In this document: piece by piece, positions 57,234-64,000 of the stretch | How positions within the stretch are numbered: the stretch's first letter is position 1 | How the letters are laid out: each line of letters begins with the position of its first letter | DNA from: Pseudomonadota bacterium | GTDB lineage: Bacteria > Pseudomonadota > Alphaproteobacteria > Sphingomonadales > Sphingomonadaceae | NCBI GenBank assembly: GCA_029779535.1 | Contig: JAKPAG010000098.1 | Coordinates: 1 to 64,000, forward strand | Reading direction: 5' to 3' | Length of the DNA stretch: 64,000 bases | Made by a program: the position numbers and the translations under genes | The notes under the pieces: model-generated | What the model was told of the DNA's origin: nothing | Databases searched by the model: none | The model's input: only the letters and a program-made list of their open reading frames with translations

Positions 57234-58058
57234 ATGGCTGACGTCACCCTCTATCACTGGGAGCCGAACGCCAATTCGGGCAAGCCGATGCTGGCCCTGA
57301 TGGAAAAGGGCGTGGCGTTCGACAGCCATTACATCGACATGCTGAATTTCGATCAGCACCGCCCGGAATACCTGGCGATCAACCCGCAGGGGACAATCCC
57401 GGCGATGACGCACCGCGGCCCGTGGGGAACGCGGGTCCTGGTCGAATCGACCGCGATCATGGAATACGTCAACGAACAGTTCGCCGGGCCGGACCTGATG
57501 CCCGCCGATGCGCGCGACCGCTGGCGGATCCGCTGGTGGATGAAATTCATGGACCAGTGGCTGGCCCCCAGCTTTTCGATGTTCGGGTGGAAGTTCTTCG
57601 TCGGACCCAATGCACTGAAAGCCCACGGGCAGGATAAGATCGAGGCGCAGATCGCCCGCATTCCGCTGCCCGAACGGCAGACCGCCTGGCGCAAGGCCGT
57701 GTTCGGCCTGTTCAGCGAAGCGGAAATGGCCGAAAGCGGCCGCCGCATCGGCGTGGGCATCCAGATGCTCGAAGCCGAACTGGGCAAGCGCGAATGGCTT
57801 GCTTCGGACCAGTACAGTCTCGCCGACGTCAACGGCTTCAACCTGGCCTATGCCATGCCGCTCAGCCAGCCGCACCTCGCCAATGACGAGGTGACGCCCA
57901 ACATCATGCGCTGGCTGCGCGCGATCTATCGCCGCCCGGCCACCCGCGAATGCTGGAAGCTGGGCCGCACGCCGATGGCCAGCCGGGTCGAAATCCTCGA
58001 GCAGGACTACATCCCGCCGCGCGACGAAAGCGAAGGCATTGCGAGCGGAGTGCGCTGA
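57234..58058 (+). CDS. Glutathione S-transferase, LigF/BaeA-type beta-etherase candidate
   Basis: 274 residues. Thioredoxin-like N-terminal domain (LYHWEPNANSGKPMLALMEKG, INPQGTIPAM, VLVESTAIMEYVNEQF) and an all-helical C-terminal domain with the LigF-like stretch IPLPERQTAWRKAVFGLFSEAEM. The Asn-Ser in place of a catalytic Cys or Tyr is as in LigF. LigF and the BaeA/BaeB pair of Novosphingobium cleave beta-aryl ethers with glutathione. First gene of a four-gene operon. Stereospecificity cannot be told from sequence. Confidence 0.82.
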   Translation: MADVTLYHWEPNANSGKPMLALMEKGVAFDSHYIDMLNFDQHRPEYLAINPQGTIPAMTHRGPWGTRVLVESTAIMEYVNEQFAGPDLMPADARDRWRIRWWMKFMDQWLAPSFSMFGWKFFVGPNALKAHGQDKIEAQIARIPLPERQTAWRKAVFGLFSEAEMAESGRRIGVGIQMLEAELGKREWLASDQYSLADVNGFNLAYAMPLSQPHLANDEVTPNIMRWLRAIYRRPATRECWKLGRTPMASRVEILEQDYIPPRDESEGIASGVR

Positions 58059-58059
58059 G

Positions 58060-58812
58060 ATGCAGATGATCCTTTACCACGGGGAACCCAATGGCCCCTC
58101 GCTGGCCGTGCTGGCCGCGCTGGCCGAAAGCGGGGTGGAAGCGGACTGCCGCCCGATCGACCTGCTGGCGGGTGAGCGTCACGCCTTGCCGGGCCTGAGC
58201 GATGCGACCGCGCGCGACATGGGCGTCGAAGGCGAAGGCCCGGTGCTGGTGGTGGACGGCGAGGCGATGACCGAGAGCGTGTTCATCGCCCAGTTCCTTG
58301 ACGAAAGCGGGCGGCAGACGCTTCAGCCCGAGGAGCCCTATGCCCACTGGCAGATGCTGATGTGGTGCCGCCGCGTGACCGAACGCTGCGCGCCGGCCGC
58401 CGCGTTCCTGGGCTGCCGCGCCCACAGCGCGGGCAAGCTGGGCACGCCCGCGGTGGCCAGCGCGGACCTTGCCGCGCGCTGGGACATGGTGCGCCGGGGT
58501 GACTTCCCCGAAGATCAGGTGACGGATTCGCTGCGCCATGTCACCGAGGCGGTCGACATGGTGGAACAGCAACTGGCCGATGGGCGCGACTGGCTGATGG
58601 GGGCGCTGACCCTGGCCGATTTCGAAACCTATGGCTGGCTGGCCGGCATGGCCGAACTGGCCCCCCACGCCTTTGCCGGCAAGGACCGCGCCAATGCCTG
58701 GCTCGGCCGGGTGCGGGCGCGCCCGTCCGTCCAGGCCGCGCTGGCGCGCGCCACGACCACCACTCCTGAAACCTCCTGGGCGCCCGGCCCGGAAATCAAC
58801 CGCTGGGGATAA
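58060..58812 (+). CDS. Second glutathione S-transferase, BaeB-like partner candidate
   Basis: 250 residues, one base after the first. N-terminal domain LYHGEPNGPSLAVLAALAESG, VLVVDGEAMTESVFIAQFLDE, and a shorter helical domain (LTLADFETYGWLAGMAELAPH). It is divergent from its neighbour. Adjacent unequal transferases recall BaeA/BaeB, which act as a heterodimer. Start at ATG 58060. Confidence 0.78.
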   Translation: MQMILYHGEPNGPSLAVLAALAESGVEADCRPIDLLAGERHALPGLSDATARDMGVEGEGPVLVVDGEAMTESVFIAQFLDESGRQTLQPEEPYAHWQMLMWCRRVTERCAPAAAFLGCRAHSAGKLGTPAVASADLAARWDMVRRGDFPEDQVTDSLRHVTEAVDMVEQQLADGRDWLMGALTLADFETYGWLAGMAELAPHAFAGKDRANAWLGRVRARPSVQAALARATTTTPETSWAPGPEINRWG

Positions 58813-58815
58813 GCC

Positions 58816-60381
58816 ATGCGTTCCATCGACTATTTCGACCGCGGTCACGACCGTGACCCCAGCCGTCTGGCGATCATCGATACCGCCAGCGGCCTGAAAC
58901 TGACCTTTGCCGAGGTCAAGGAACTGAGCGAGCGGATCGCGGCCGCCCTGCAGCGCGGGGGCTTTCAGAACCAGGACCTGCTGGGGCTCTACGGCCCGAA
59001 CGACGGGATGCTGCTGGTCGTGCTGCTGGCGATGTGGCGCGCCAACGGCAAGTGGATCCCGGTCAACACCCGCAACGCGATCGACGCCAACGCGGGCTAC
59101 ATCAACTACGTGCGCTGCCAGTGGATGTTCTACCATTCGAGCAAGGCCGAAGAAGTCGCGCAGCTGCGCGCGCTGTGCCCCACGCTCAACCACTTTGTCT
59201 GCCTGGACCAGCCGTGCGGCGACGATCCCGGCCTTGAACAGTTCATGGCCGGGGTAAGCGCCGCCGATTTCGTCGAACCGGAAATCGATGCCTTCGGCAA
59301 CATGATGGACATGGTCGGGATTTTCCCCACCGGCGGCACCACCGGGCCGAGCAAGGGCGCGAACGTCACCAACCTGGGTTGGGGGACGATGATCGAAACC
59401 GCGGCCGACGCGATGGGCGGGCGCACCGACGCGCCCGTAGCGCTGGTCTCCGCGCCGATCACCCATGCGGCGGGACCGATCGCGCTGTCGACGCTGAGCC
59501 TGGGGGCGACCCAGGTGATCCTGCCCGGCTTCGACGCCGAGGAGGTGCTGCGGGCGATCGAGCAATACAAGGTCACCCACATGTACCTGCCGCCGACCGC
59601 GCTCTACCAGCTGCTCGCCTCGCCCGAGATCGGCAATCACGACTATTCCAGCCTGAAGATCTTCATCCTGGTCGGCAGCCCGTGCAGCCCGGAAAAGCTG
59701 CGCCAGGCGGTTGACGTGTTCGGGCCGTGCATGTGCCAAAGCTACGGCCAGGTCGAATGCCCGATGATCGTCGCCTGGTTCCCGCCCGAAGACGTCGCCC
59801 GCTTTGCCCGCGAAGCGCCGGAAAAGCTGGCGAGTTGCGGCAAGGTCACCCGTTCGATCAAGGTCGCGCTGCTGGACGACGATGGCCGGCAGGTGCCGCT
59901 GGGCGAAGCCGGCGAAATCTGCGCGCGCGGCGTGCTGGTCTCGCACTCCTACTTCGAAAAGCCCGAGGAAACAGCCGAAGTCCGCAAGTTCGGCTGGCAC
60001 CACACCGGCGATGTCGGCAAGTTCGACAAGGACGGCTACCTCTATATCGTCGACCGCAAGAAGGACATGGTGGTGACCGGCGGCTTCAACGTCTTCACCG
60101 CCGAGGTCGAGGCGGCGATCACCGAATTGCCCGAGGTGCGCGAATGCTGCGTGTTCGGCGTGCCGCACGAAAAGTGGGGTGAACAGGTTCACGCCGTGGT
60201 CGTGGGCGAGGGGATCAGCGCAGAACAGGTCATAATCCATGCGAAAAATCGCCTGGGCGGGGTCAAGGCGCCAAAAACAGTTGCATTTATAGACTCGATT
60301 CCGCGAACTGCTGCGGGCAAGATGGACAAGAAGGCGCTGCGGGCCCCCTACTGGGGCGGCAGCGACCGGATGGTGAATTGA
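58816..60381 (+). CDS. Acyl/aryl-CoA synthetase (ANL family)
   Basis: 521 residues. AMP-binding P-loop IFPTGGTTGPSKGANVT (~residue 170), SYGQVECPMIVAW (acceptor region), GWHHTGDVGKFDKDGYLYIVDRKKDMVVTGGFNV and the C-terminal catalytic Lys in PRTAAGKMDKKAL. Activates a carboxylic acid with ATP and CoA. In this operon the acid may be an aryl-propanoid produced after ether cleavage; it could also supply the hydratase-lyase at 41090. Shorter than FerA of SYK-6 as I recall it and of a different architecture. Confidence 0.88.
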   Translation: MRSIDYFDRGHDRDPSRLAIIDTASGLKLTFAEVKELSERIAAALQRGGFQNQDLLGLYGPNDGMLLVVLLAMWRANGKWIPVNTRNAIDANAGYINYVRCQWMFYHSSKAEEVAQLRALCPTLNHFVCLDQPCGDDPGLEQFMAGVSAADFVEPEIDAFGNMMDMVGIFPTGGTTGPSKGANVTNLGWGTMIETAADAMGGRTDAPVALVSAPITHAAGPIALSTLSLGATQVILPGFDAEEVLRAIEQYKVTHMYLPPTALYQLLASPEIGNHDYSSLKIFILVGSPCSPEKLRQAVDVFGPCMCQSYGQVECPMIVAWFPPEDVARFAREAPEKLASCGKVTRSIKVALLDDDGRQVPLGEAGEICARGVLVSHSYFEKPEETAEVRKFGWHHTGDVGKFDKDGYLYIVDRKKDMVVTGGFNVFTAEVEAAITELPEVRECCVFGVPHEKWGEQVHAVVVGEGISAEQVIIHAKNRLGGVKAPKTVAFIDSIPRTAAGKMDKKALRAPYWGGSDRMVN

Positions 60382-60433
60382 TTCGACTTCGGCGGCACAG
60401 CCGGGGCGGGGGGAATTAGGAGAGGGACCCGAA

Positions 60434-62545
60434 ATGCGATTGAAGCTGCTCGTTGCGATTGCCTTGTTGCCGCTGGCCGCCTGCGGCAAGCAGGCCTCCG
60501 CGCCGGTAACCGAAGGGGTGACCGACGCGATGATCGCCTCTGCCCCGGAAGGGGAATGGCTGACCTATGGCCGCGATTACGGCGAACAGCGCTTTTCGCC
60601 GCTGACCAAGATCAGCGACCAGAACGTGGGTGAACTGGGCCTGGCGTGGAGCCACGACCTGGAAACCGCGCGCGGGCAGGAAGCCACCCCGCTGATGCAC
60701 GACGGTGTGCTGTATGTTTCCACCGCCTGGTCGATGGTCAAGGCGTTCGACGCCAAGACCGGCGAACTCAAGTGGTCCTATGATCCCAAGGTCCCGCGCG
60801 ACACGCTGGTTCGCGCCTGCTGCGACGCGGTGAACCGCGGCGTCGCGCTGTATGGCGACAAGGTCTATGTCGGCACGCTCGACGGGCGGCTGGTCGCGCT
60901 CGAACAGAAGACCGGCAAGGTCGTGTTCGAAAAGACCGTGGTGCCCAACCAGAAGGACTATACCATCACCGGCGCGCCGCGCGTGGCCAAGGGCAAGATC
61001 CTGCTCGGCTCGGGCGGCTCGGAATACAAGGCGCGCGGCTATCTCGCCGCCTATGATGCGCAGACCGGCAAGGAACTGTGGAAGTTCCACACCGTGCCGG
61101 GCAACCCGGCCGACGGGTTCGAAAACAAGGCGATGGAAGAAGCCGCCAAGACCTGGGGCAATTCCAAGTGGTGGGAACTGGGCGGTGGCGGCACCGTGTG
61201 GGATTCGATCACCTATGATCCCGCGACCAACCTGGTATATTTCGGCACCGGCAACGCCGAGCCGTGGAACCCGGCCGCCAACGGCCGCGAGGGCGACAGC
61301 CTTTACACCAGCTCGATCGTCGCGGTGGATGCCGATACCGGCGAATACAAGTGGCACTTCCAGGAAACCCCGGAAGATCGCTGGGACTTCGATTCCAACG
61401 CGCAGATCACCGCCGCCGACCTGGACGTGAACGGGCAGAAGCGCCGCGTGGTGCTGCATGCGCCGAAGAACGGCTATTTCTACATGCTCGATGCCAAGAC
61501 GGGCCAGTTCATCAGCGCCGGCAGCTTTGCCCAGCAGACCTGGACCACCGGGATCGATCCCAAGACCGGGCGGGCGCAGATCAACCCGGACGCCAAGTAT
61601 GAAAAGACCGGCAAGCCGTTCCTCGCCCTGCCGGGCGCGGCCGGTGCGCACAGCTGGCAGCCGATGAGCTTCAGCCAGCAGACCGGCCTGGTCTATATCC
61701 CCGCCAACCTGGCCGCCATGCCATATGCCGCGGCCAAGGACTGGAAGCCGACCGACATCGGCTTCCAGACCGGGATGGACGGCGCGCTGACCGCTGCTCC
61801 CGCCGACAAGGCCGTGCGCGAAGGGGCCAAGGCCGCCACCACCGGCGCGCTGATCGCCTGGGATCCGGTCAAGCAGAAGGAAGCCTGGCGGGTGACCTTC
61901 ACCGGGCCGTGGAACGGCGGCACGCTGTCGACCGCGGGCAACCTGGTGTTCCAGGGCAATGCCGATGGCTATTTCGCCGCCTACAGCGCCGACAAGGGCC
62001 AGAAGCTGTGGTCGTTCCCGACCCAGACCGGGGTGATCGCCGCACCGATGACCTACCTGGTCGATGGCGAACAGTATGTCGCCGTCATGGCCGGCTGGGG
62101 CGGCGTGTGGGACGTCGCCACCGGCGTCGTCGCCCGCAAGAGCGCCGGGCACTACAACATCAGCCGCCTGCTGGTGTTCAAGCTGGGCGCCAAGGGCCAG
62201 CTGCCCGCGATGAAGGCGCTGAACCAGTTGCCGCTGGATCCGCCGCCCTTCACCGGCAAGCCGGAACAGGTCGCCGTCGGGGCCGACAAGTTCGCCCGCT
62301 ACTGCTCGGTCTGCCACGGCGATGCCGCGCTGCCGGGCACGCTCAACCCCGACCTGCGCCGCTCGCAGTACATCAACGCCCCCGAAGGGATCCGCGCGGT
62401 GGTGATCGACGGCGTGCTGATGCACGGCGACAATCCCAAGGGCATGGTCTCGTTCAAGTCGGCGCTGAGCGTCGATGACGTCGAGAACATCCGCCAGTAC
62501 CTGATCAAGCGCGCCAACGAGGACAAGGCGCTGGGCGACAAGTAA
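60434..62545 (+). CDS. Second quinohemoprotein alcohol dehydrogenase, lipoprotein
   Basis: 703 residues. Lipobox LAAC (Cys17), vicinal Cys pair RACCDAV (129-130), catalytic region EDRWDFDSNAQ (~318), C-terminal cytochrome c motif CSVCH (624-628). Paralogue of the enzyme at 52032. Ribosome site TTAGGAGAGG. Last gene of the transferase operon; it may oxidise a terminal hydroxyl such as that of beta-hydroxypropiovanillone in the periplasm, which is inferred from neighbours only. Confidence 0.92.
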   Translation: MRLKLLVAIALLPLAACGKQASAPVTEGVTDAMIASAPEGEWLTYGRDYGEQRFSPLTKISDQNVGELGLAWSHDLETARGQEATPLMHDGVLYVSTAWSMVKAFDAKTGELKWSYDPKVPRDTLVRACCDAVNRGVALYGDKVYVGTLDGRLVALEQKTGKVVFEKTVVPNQKDYTITGAPRVAKGKILLGSGGSEYKARGYLAAYDAQTGKELWKFHTVPGNPADGFENKAMEEAAKTWGNSKWWELGGGGTVWDSITYDPATNLVYFGTGNAEPWNPAANGREGDSLYTSSIVAVDADTGEYKWHFQETPEDRWDFDSNAQITAADLDVNGQKRRVVLHAPKNGYFYMLDAKTGQFISAGSFAQQTWTTGIDPKTGRAQINPDAKYEKTGKPFLALPGAAGAHSWQPMSFSQQTGLVYIPANLAAMPYAAAKDWKPTDIGFQTGMDGALTAAPADKAVREGAKAATTGALIAWDPVKQKEAWRVTFTGPWNGGTLSTAGNLVFQGNADGYFAAYSADKGQKLWSFPTQTGVIAAPMTYLVDGEQYVAVMAGWGGVWDVATGVVARKSAGHYNISRLLVFKLGAKGQLPAMKALNQLPLDPPPFTGKPEQVAVGADKFARYCSVCHGDAALPGTLNPDLRRSQYINAPEGIRAVVIDGVLMHGDNPKGMVSFKSALSVDDVENIRQYLIKRANEDKALGDK

Positions 62546-62551
62546 GCCGGG

Positions 62552-62573
62552 CCAGCGCCCGCAAGGGCGCTGG
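62552..62573 (+). terminator. GC-rich hairpin after the PQQ dehydrogenase
   Basis: CCAGCGCCC / GGGCGCTGG with a GCAA loop, then TTGCC. Helper hairpin before the stronger terminator that follows. Confidence 0.55.
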
Positions 62574-62585
62574 TTGCCTGCCAAC

Positions 62586-62623
62586 AAAAAGGGGTTTCGG
62601 GAGCAATCCCGAAACCCCTTTTT
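62586..62623. terminator. Strong two-way terminator
   Basis: A 17-bp perfect stem (AAAAAGGGGTTTCGGGA and its complement) with a GCAA loop and T-runs on both strands. Ends the rightward transferase/PQQ operon and the leftward Rieske operon. Confidence 0.93.
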
Positions 62624-62647
62624 TGCGTCCCTTGGCCAAAGGCGCCG

Positions 62648-62773
62648 TCAGGGCGCGACGGGCACCTGGCACTGCGCGGTGCTGCCGCGCGGCGAAGCCT
62701 GCGGGCACCGCATCAAGCCGATGGTCTGCGTTACCGGCAGCCCGGCAATGCCCAGCAGGCCGAGTGCCTTCAT
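62648..62773 (-). CDS. Possible 41-residue coupled peptide
   Basis: ATG 62773 overlaps the stop of the Rieske gene as ATGA, and the frame ends at a TGA just before the terminator. The peptide starts hydrophobic (KALGLLGIAGLPVTQTIGLM) and has two Cys in its tail. No family recognised. The perfect coupling and the fit within the transcript support it, but at this length chance cannot be excluded. Confidence 0.35.
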   Translation of the reverse strand: MKALGLLGIAGLPVTQTIGLMRCPQASPRGSTAQCQVPVAP

Positions 62774-63888
62774 ACCACCGGCAGCACCGGATCGGCACTG
62801 GCCGCATGACGGGCGAGCAGGGCGTCCAGCCTTTCCGAACCCGGCCGGGCGCGTTCGCCGCGTGCTTCGCCCGCGATCAGCCGGGCCAGCATCCGCCGCG
62901 CCTTGGCCCCGGCGACGTCGGCCGGGATGCCGACCGGGCGCAGCTCGTCGATGTGCCGCCCGCCAAGCGCGGCCTGCTGCGCCTCGATCATCGGCTTGTC
63001 CTGCACGGCAAAGGCATAGTCGATCGAACCCTGCCAGAAGGCTTCCACCGCCGGATCGTCCAGCCCGTGGTTGCGCACCACCGTCCAGTAATAGAGCGTG
63101 CGATCCTTGCTGACCGGGGTCAGGTGATGGCCGGTGAACACCCAGGCGCCCTTGTCACGGGGCAGGCCGGGCGGGGTGATCCCCACGTCCAGCAGCAGGT
63201 GCCCCGGCGCGTCCCAGCGCATGTAGAGCCAGTGATCGACCGGATCGGTGGCCTTCATCCCCAGCTGGCTTTCCATCAGCTGGCCCCAGACCGGCGCCGC
63301 ATCGCCATTGGGGCACCAGCGGTTGGCCCAGACGGTCGATCCCGCTTCCAGCGTTTCCAGCTTGCTGATCGTGATCGCCTCGCTCGACAGGGTGCCTTCG
63401 TGGAGGAAATCGGCGTGGGTCAGGTCAAGCAGGTTGTCGCTGATCAGCTCGTAATTGGCGGCCACGTCCATGACCCCGCGGATCACCGCGAAACCCGGCG
63501 CGGAATAGCAGCTGTAATCGGGCAGCAGCGCTTCGTCCGCCGCCTCCGCCTCGCCGGTCCACAGCCAGATCGCGCCGTGGCGTTCGATCAGCGGATAGGC
63601 GGGCACCCGCATCGCCGGGGAAATCACCCCGCCGCGATGCGGGTTGAGCACGCAGGCCCCGCTCTCGCCAAACACCATGCCGTGATACATGCACTGCACC
63701 GTGTCGCCCACCTTGCGGCCCATGTGCAGCGGCGCGAAGCGGTGCGGGCACAGGTTGCCGATCGCCACCGCATCGCCATTCTCCTTGCGGTAGAGCAGCA
63801 CCGGCTGGTCGCAGATGGTGCGGGTGATCAGTTCATCGCCCAGCTCGTGCGACCAGGCGGCAACATACCACGCGTTCCTGAGATACAT
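62770..63888 (-). CDS. Rieske oxygenase, VanA-like O-demethylase
   Basis: 372 residues. Rieske motifs CPHRFAPLHMG (C47, H49) and CMYHG (C66, H69), then the mononuclear-iron region NLLDLTHADFLHEG. N-terminal MYLRNAWYVAAWSHELGDELITR is typical of the vanillate O-demethylase oxygenase group, which also holds other aromatic O-demethylases. It would convert vanillate (or a related methoxyarene) to protocatechuate and formaldehyde, feeding the lig pathway. The reductase partner is not in the window. Confidence 0.88.
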   Translation of the reverse strand: MYLRNAWYVAAWSHELGDELITRTICDQPVLLYRKENGDAVAIGNLCPHRFAPLHMGRKVGDTVQCMYHGMVFGESGACVLNPHRGGVISPAMRVPAYPLIERHGAIWLWTGEAEAADEALLPDYSCYSAPGFAVIRGVMDVAANYELISDNLLDLTHADFLHEGTLSSEAITISKLETLEAGSTVWANRWCPNGDAAPVWGQLMESQLGMKATDPVDHWLYMRWDAPGHLLLDVGITPPGLPRDKGAWVFTGHHLTPVSKDRTLYYWTVVRNHGLDDPAVEAFWQGSIDYAFAVQDKPMIEAQQAALGGRHIDELRPVGIPADVAGAKARRMLARLIAGEARGERARPGSERLDALLARHAASADPVLPVV

Positions 63889-63904
63889 GGGCGCGCCCTC
63901 CCGG

Positions 63905-64000
63905 TCAGAGATAGAGCTTGGGATTGATCGGAATCCCGTGTTCCTTGCAGTGGTTTTCGTAGTGTTCCATGAACCACCACACGTCGGCGGTGAACGCGAA
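63905..64000 (-). CDS. C-terminal end of an unidentified gene (cut by window edge)
   Basis: 31 residues ending HGIPINPKLYL before TGA, open to the window edge, 16 bases upstream of the Rieske gene and same strand, so probably one operon. The segment is rich in aromatic residues and His (ADVWWFMEHYENHCKEHG). I do not recognise the family from this piece. Confidence 0.6.
   Translation of the reverse strand, partial: FAFTADVWWFMEHYENHCKEHGIPINPKLYL

Noticed and set aside
57904..60489. 861-codon minus-strand frame
   Set aside because: Shadow of the transferase and CoA-ligase genes, which have clear active-site motifs on the plus strand.
60416..62587. 723-codon minus-strand frame
   Set aside because: Shadow of the second PQQ dehydrogenase.

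Overview
The window is GC-rich, gene-dense alphaproteobacterial chromosome and most resembles a sphingomonad (Novosphingobium, Sphingobium or Sphingomonas type). Reasons: protein likeness to sphingomonad families, many 4-base start/stop overlaps (ATGA, GTGA), numerous TonB receptors and PQQ enzymes, and a protocatechuate 4,5-cleavage (lig) cluster in the arrangement known from Sphingobium sp. SYK-6. No rRNA, tRNA, CRISPR array or intact insertion sequence was seen.

Bases 1-26,400 are mostly housekeeping. They hold gmk with an SspB-like gene; a histidine operon (hisB-hisH-hisA-hisF, a 55-residue PEP-CTERM protein, hisE) running into a HIT gene; the tol-pal operon (ybgC-tolQ-tolR-tolA-tolB-pal); a J-domain protein; hemH with a lone molybdopterin hydroxylase subunit and the Fe-S carrier mrp; hflK-hflC and a Do-like protease; PBP1A; a membrane-inserted patatin; msrB; an NfeD/SPFH pair; and an SDR.

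Bases 26,430-34,385 are a complete protocatechuate 4,5-cleavage pathway. ligK-ligU-ligI runs leftward. ligR and a DUF1932-type dehydrogenase followed by ligJ-ligA-ligB-ligC run rightward. Ring cleavage (LigAB), semialdehyde oxidation (LigC), lactone hydrolysis (LigI), tautomerisation (LigU), hydration (LigJ) and aldol cleavage (LigK) together yield pyruvate and oxaloacetate. LigR carries two tandem HTH domains, and two palindromes of matching geometry lie before the two operons.

Bases 34,400-64,000 look like an upper pathway for lignin-derived phenolics. They contain two related TonB receptors, a lignostilbene-dioxygenase-like enzyme, a hydroxycinnamoyl-CoA hydratase-lyase, a CmcJ/NvfI-family protein, a dienelactone hydrolase, a LigD-like SDR, an NTF2-fold protein, an aldehyde dehydrogenase, two lipoprotein quinohemoprotein (PQQ plus cytochrome c) dehydrogenases, a vanillyl-alcohol-oxidase/p-cresol-methylhydroxylase flavoprotein with its own cytochrome c, two adjacent LigF/BaeA-type glutathione S-transferases with an acyl-CoA synthetase, and a VanA-like Rieske oxygenase. 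I infer that aryl ethers, stilbenes and alkylphenols are trimmed to vanillate or protocatechuate here and passed to the lig cluster.

Two operator families tie the region together. An ATAACAATTGTTAT-type palindrome overlaps the -10 of several promoters. A 19-base element of the type ATTGTATGTCTTACTCACT precedes both TonB receptor genes, the NTF2 gene and the glutathione-transferase operon. A REP-like element (TAGGGTCAGG) sits at three gene ends and abuts the truncated remnant of another gene.
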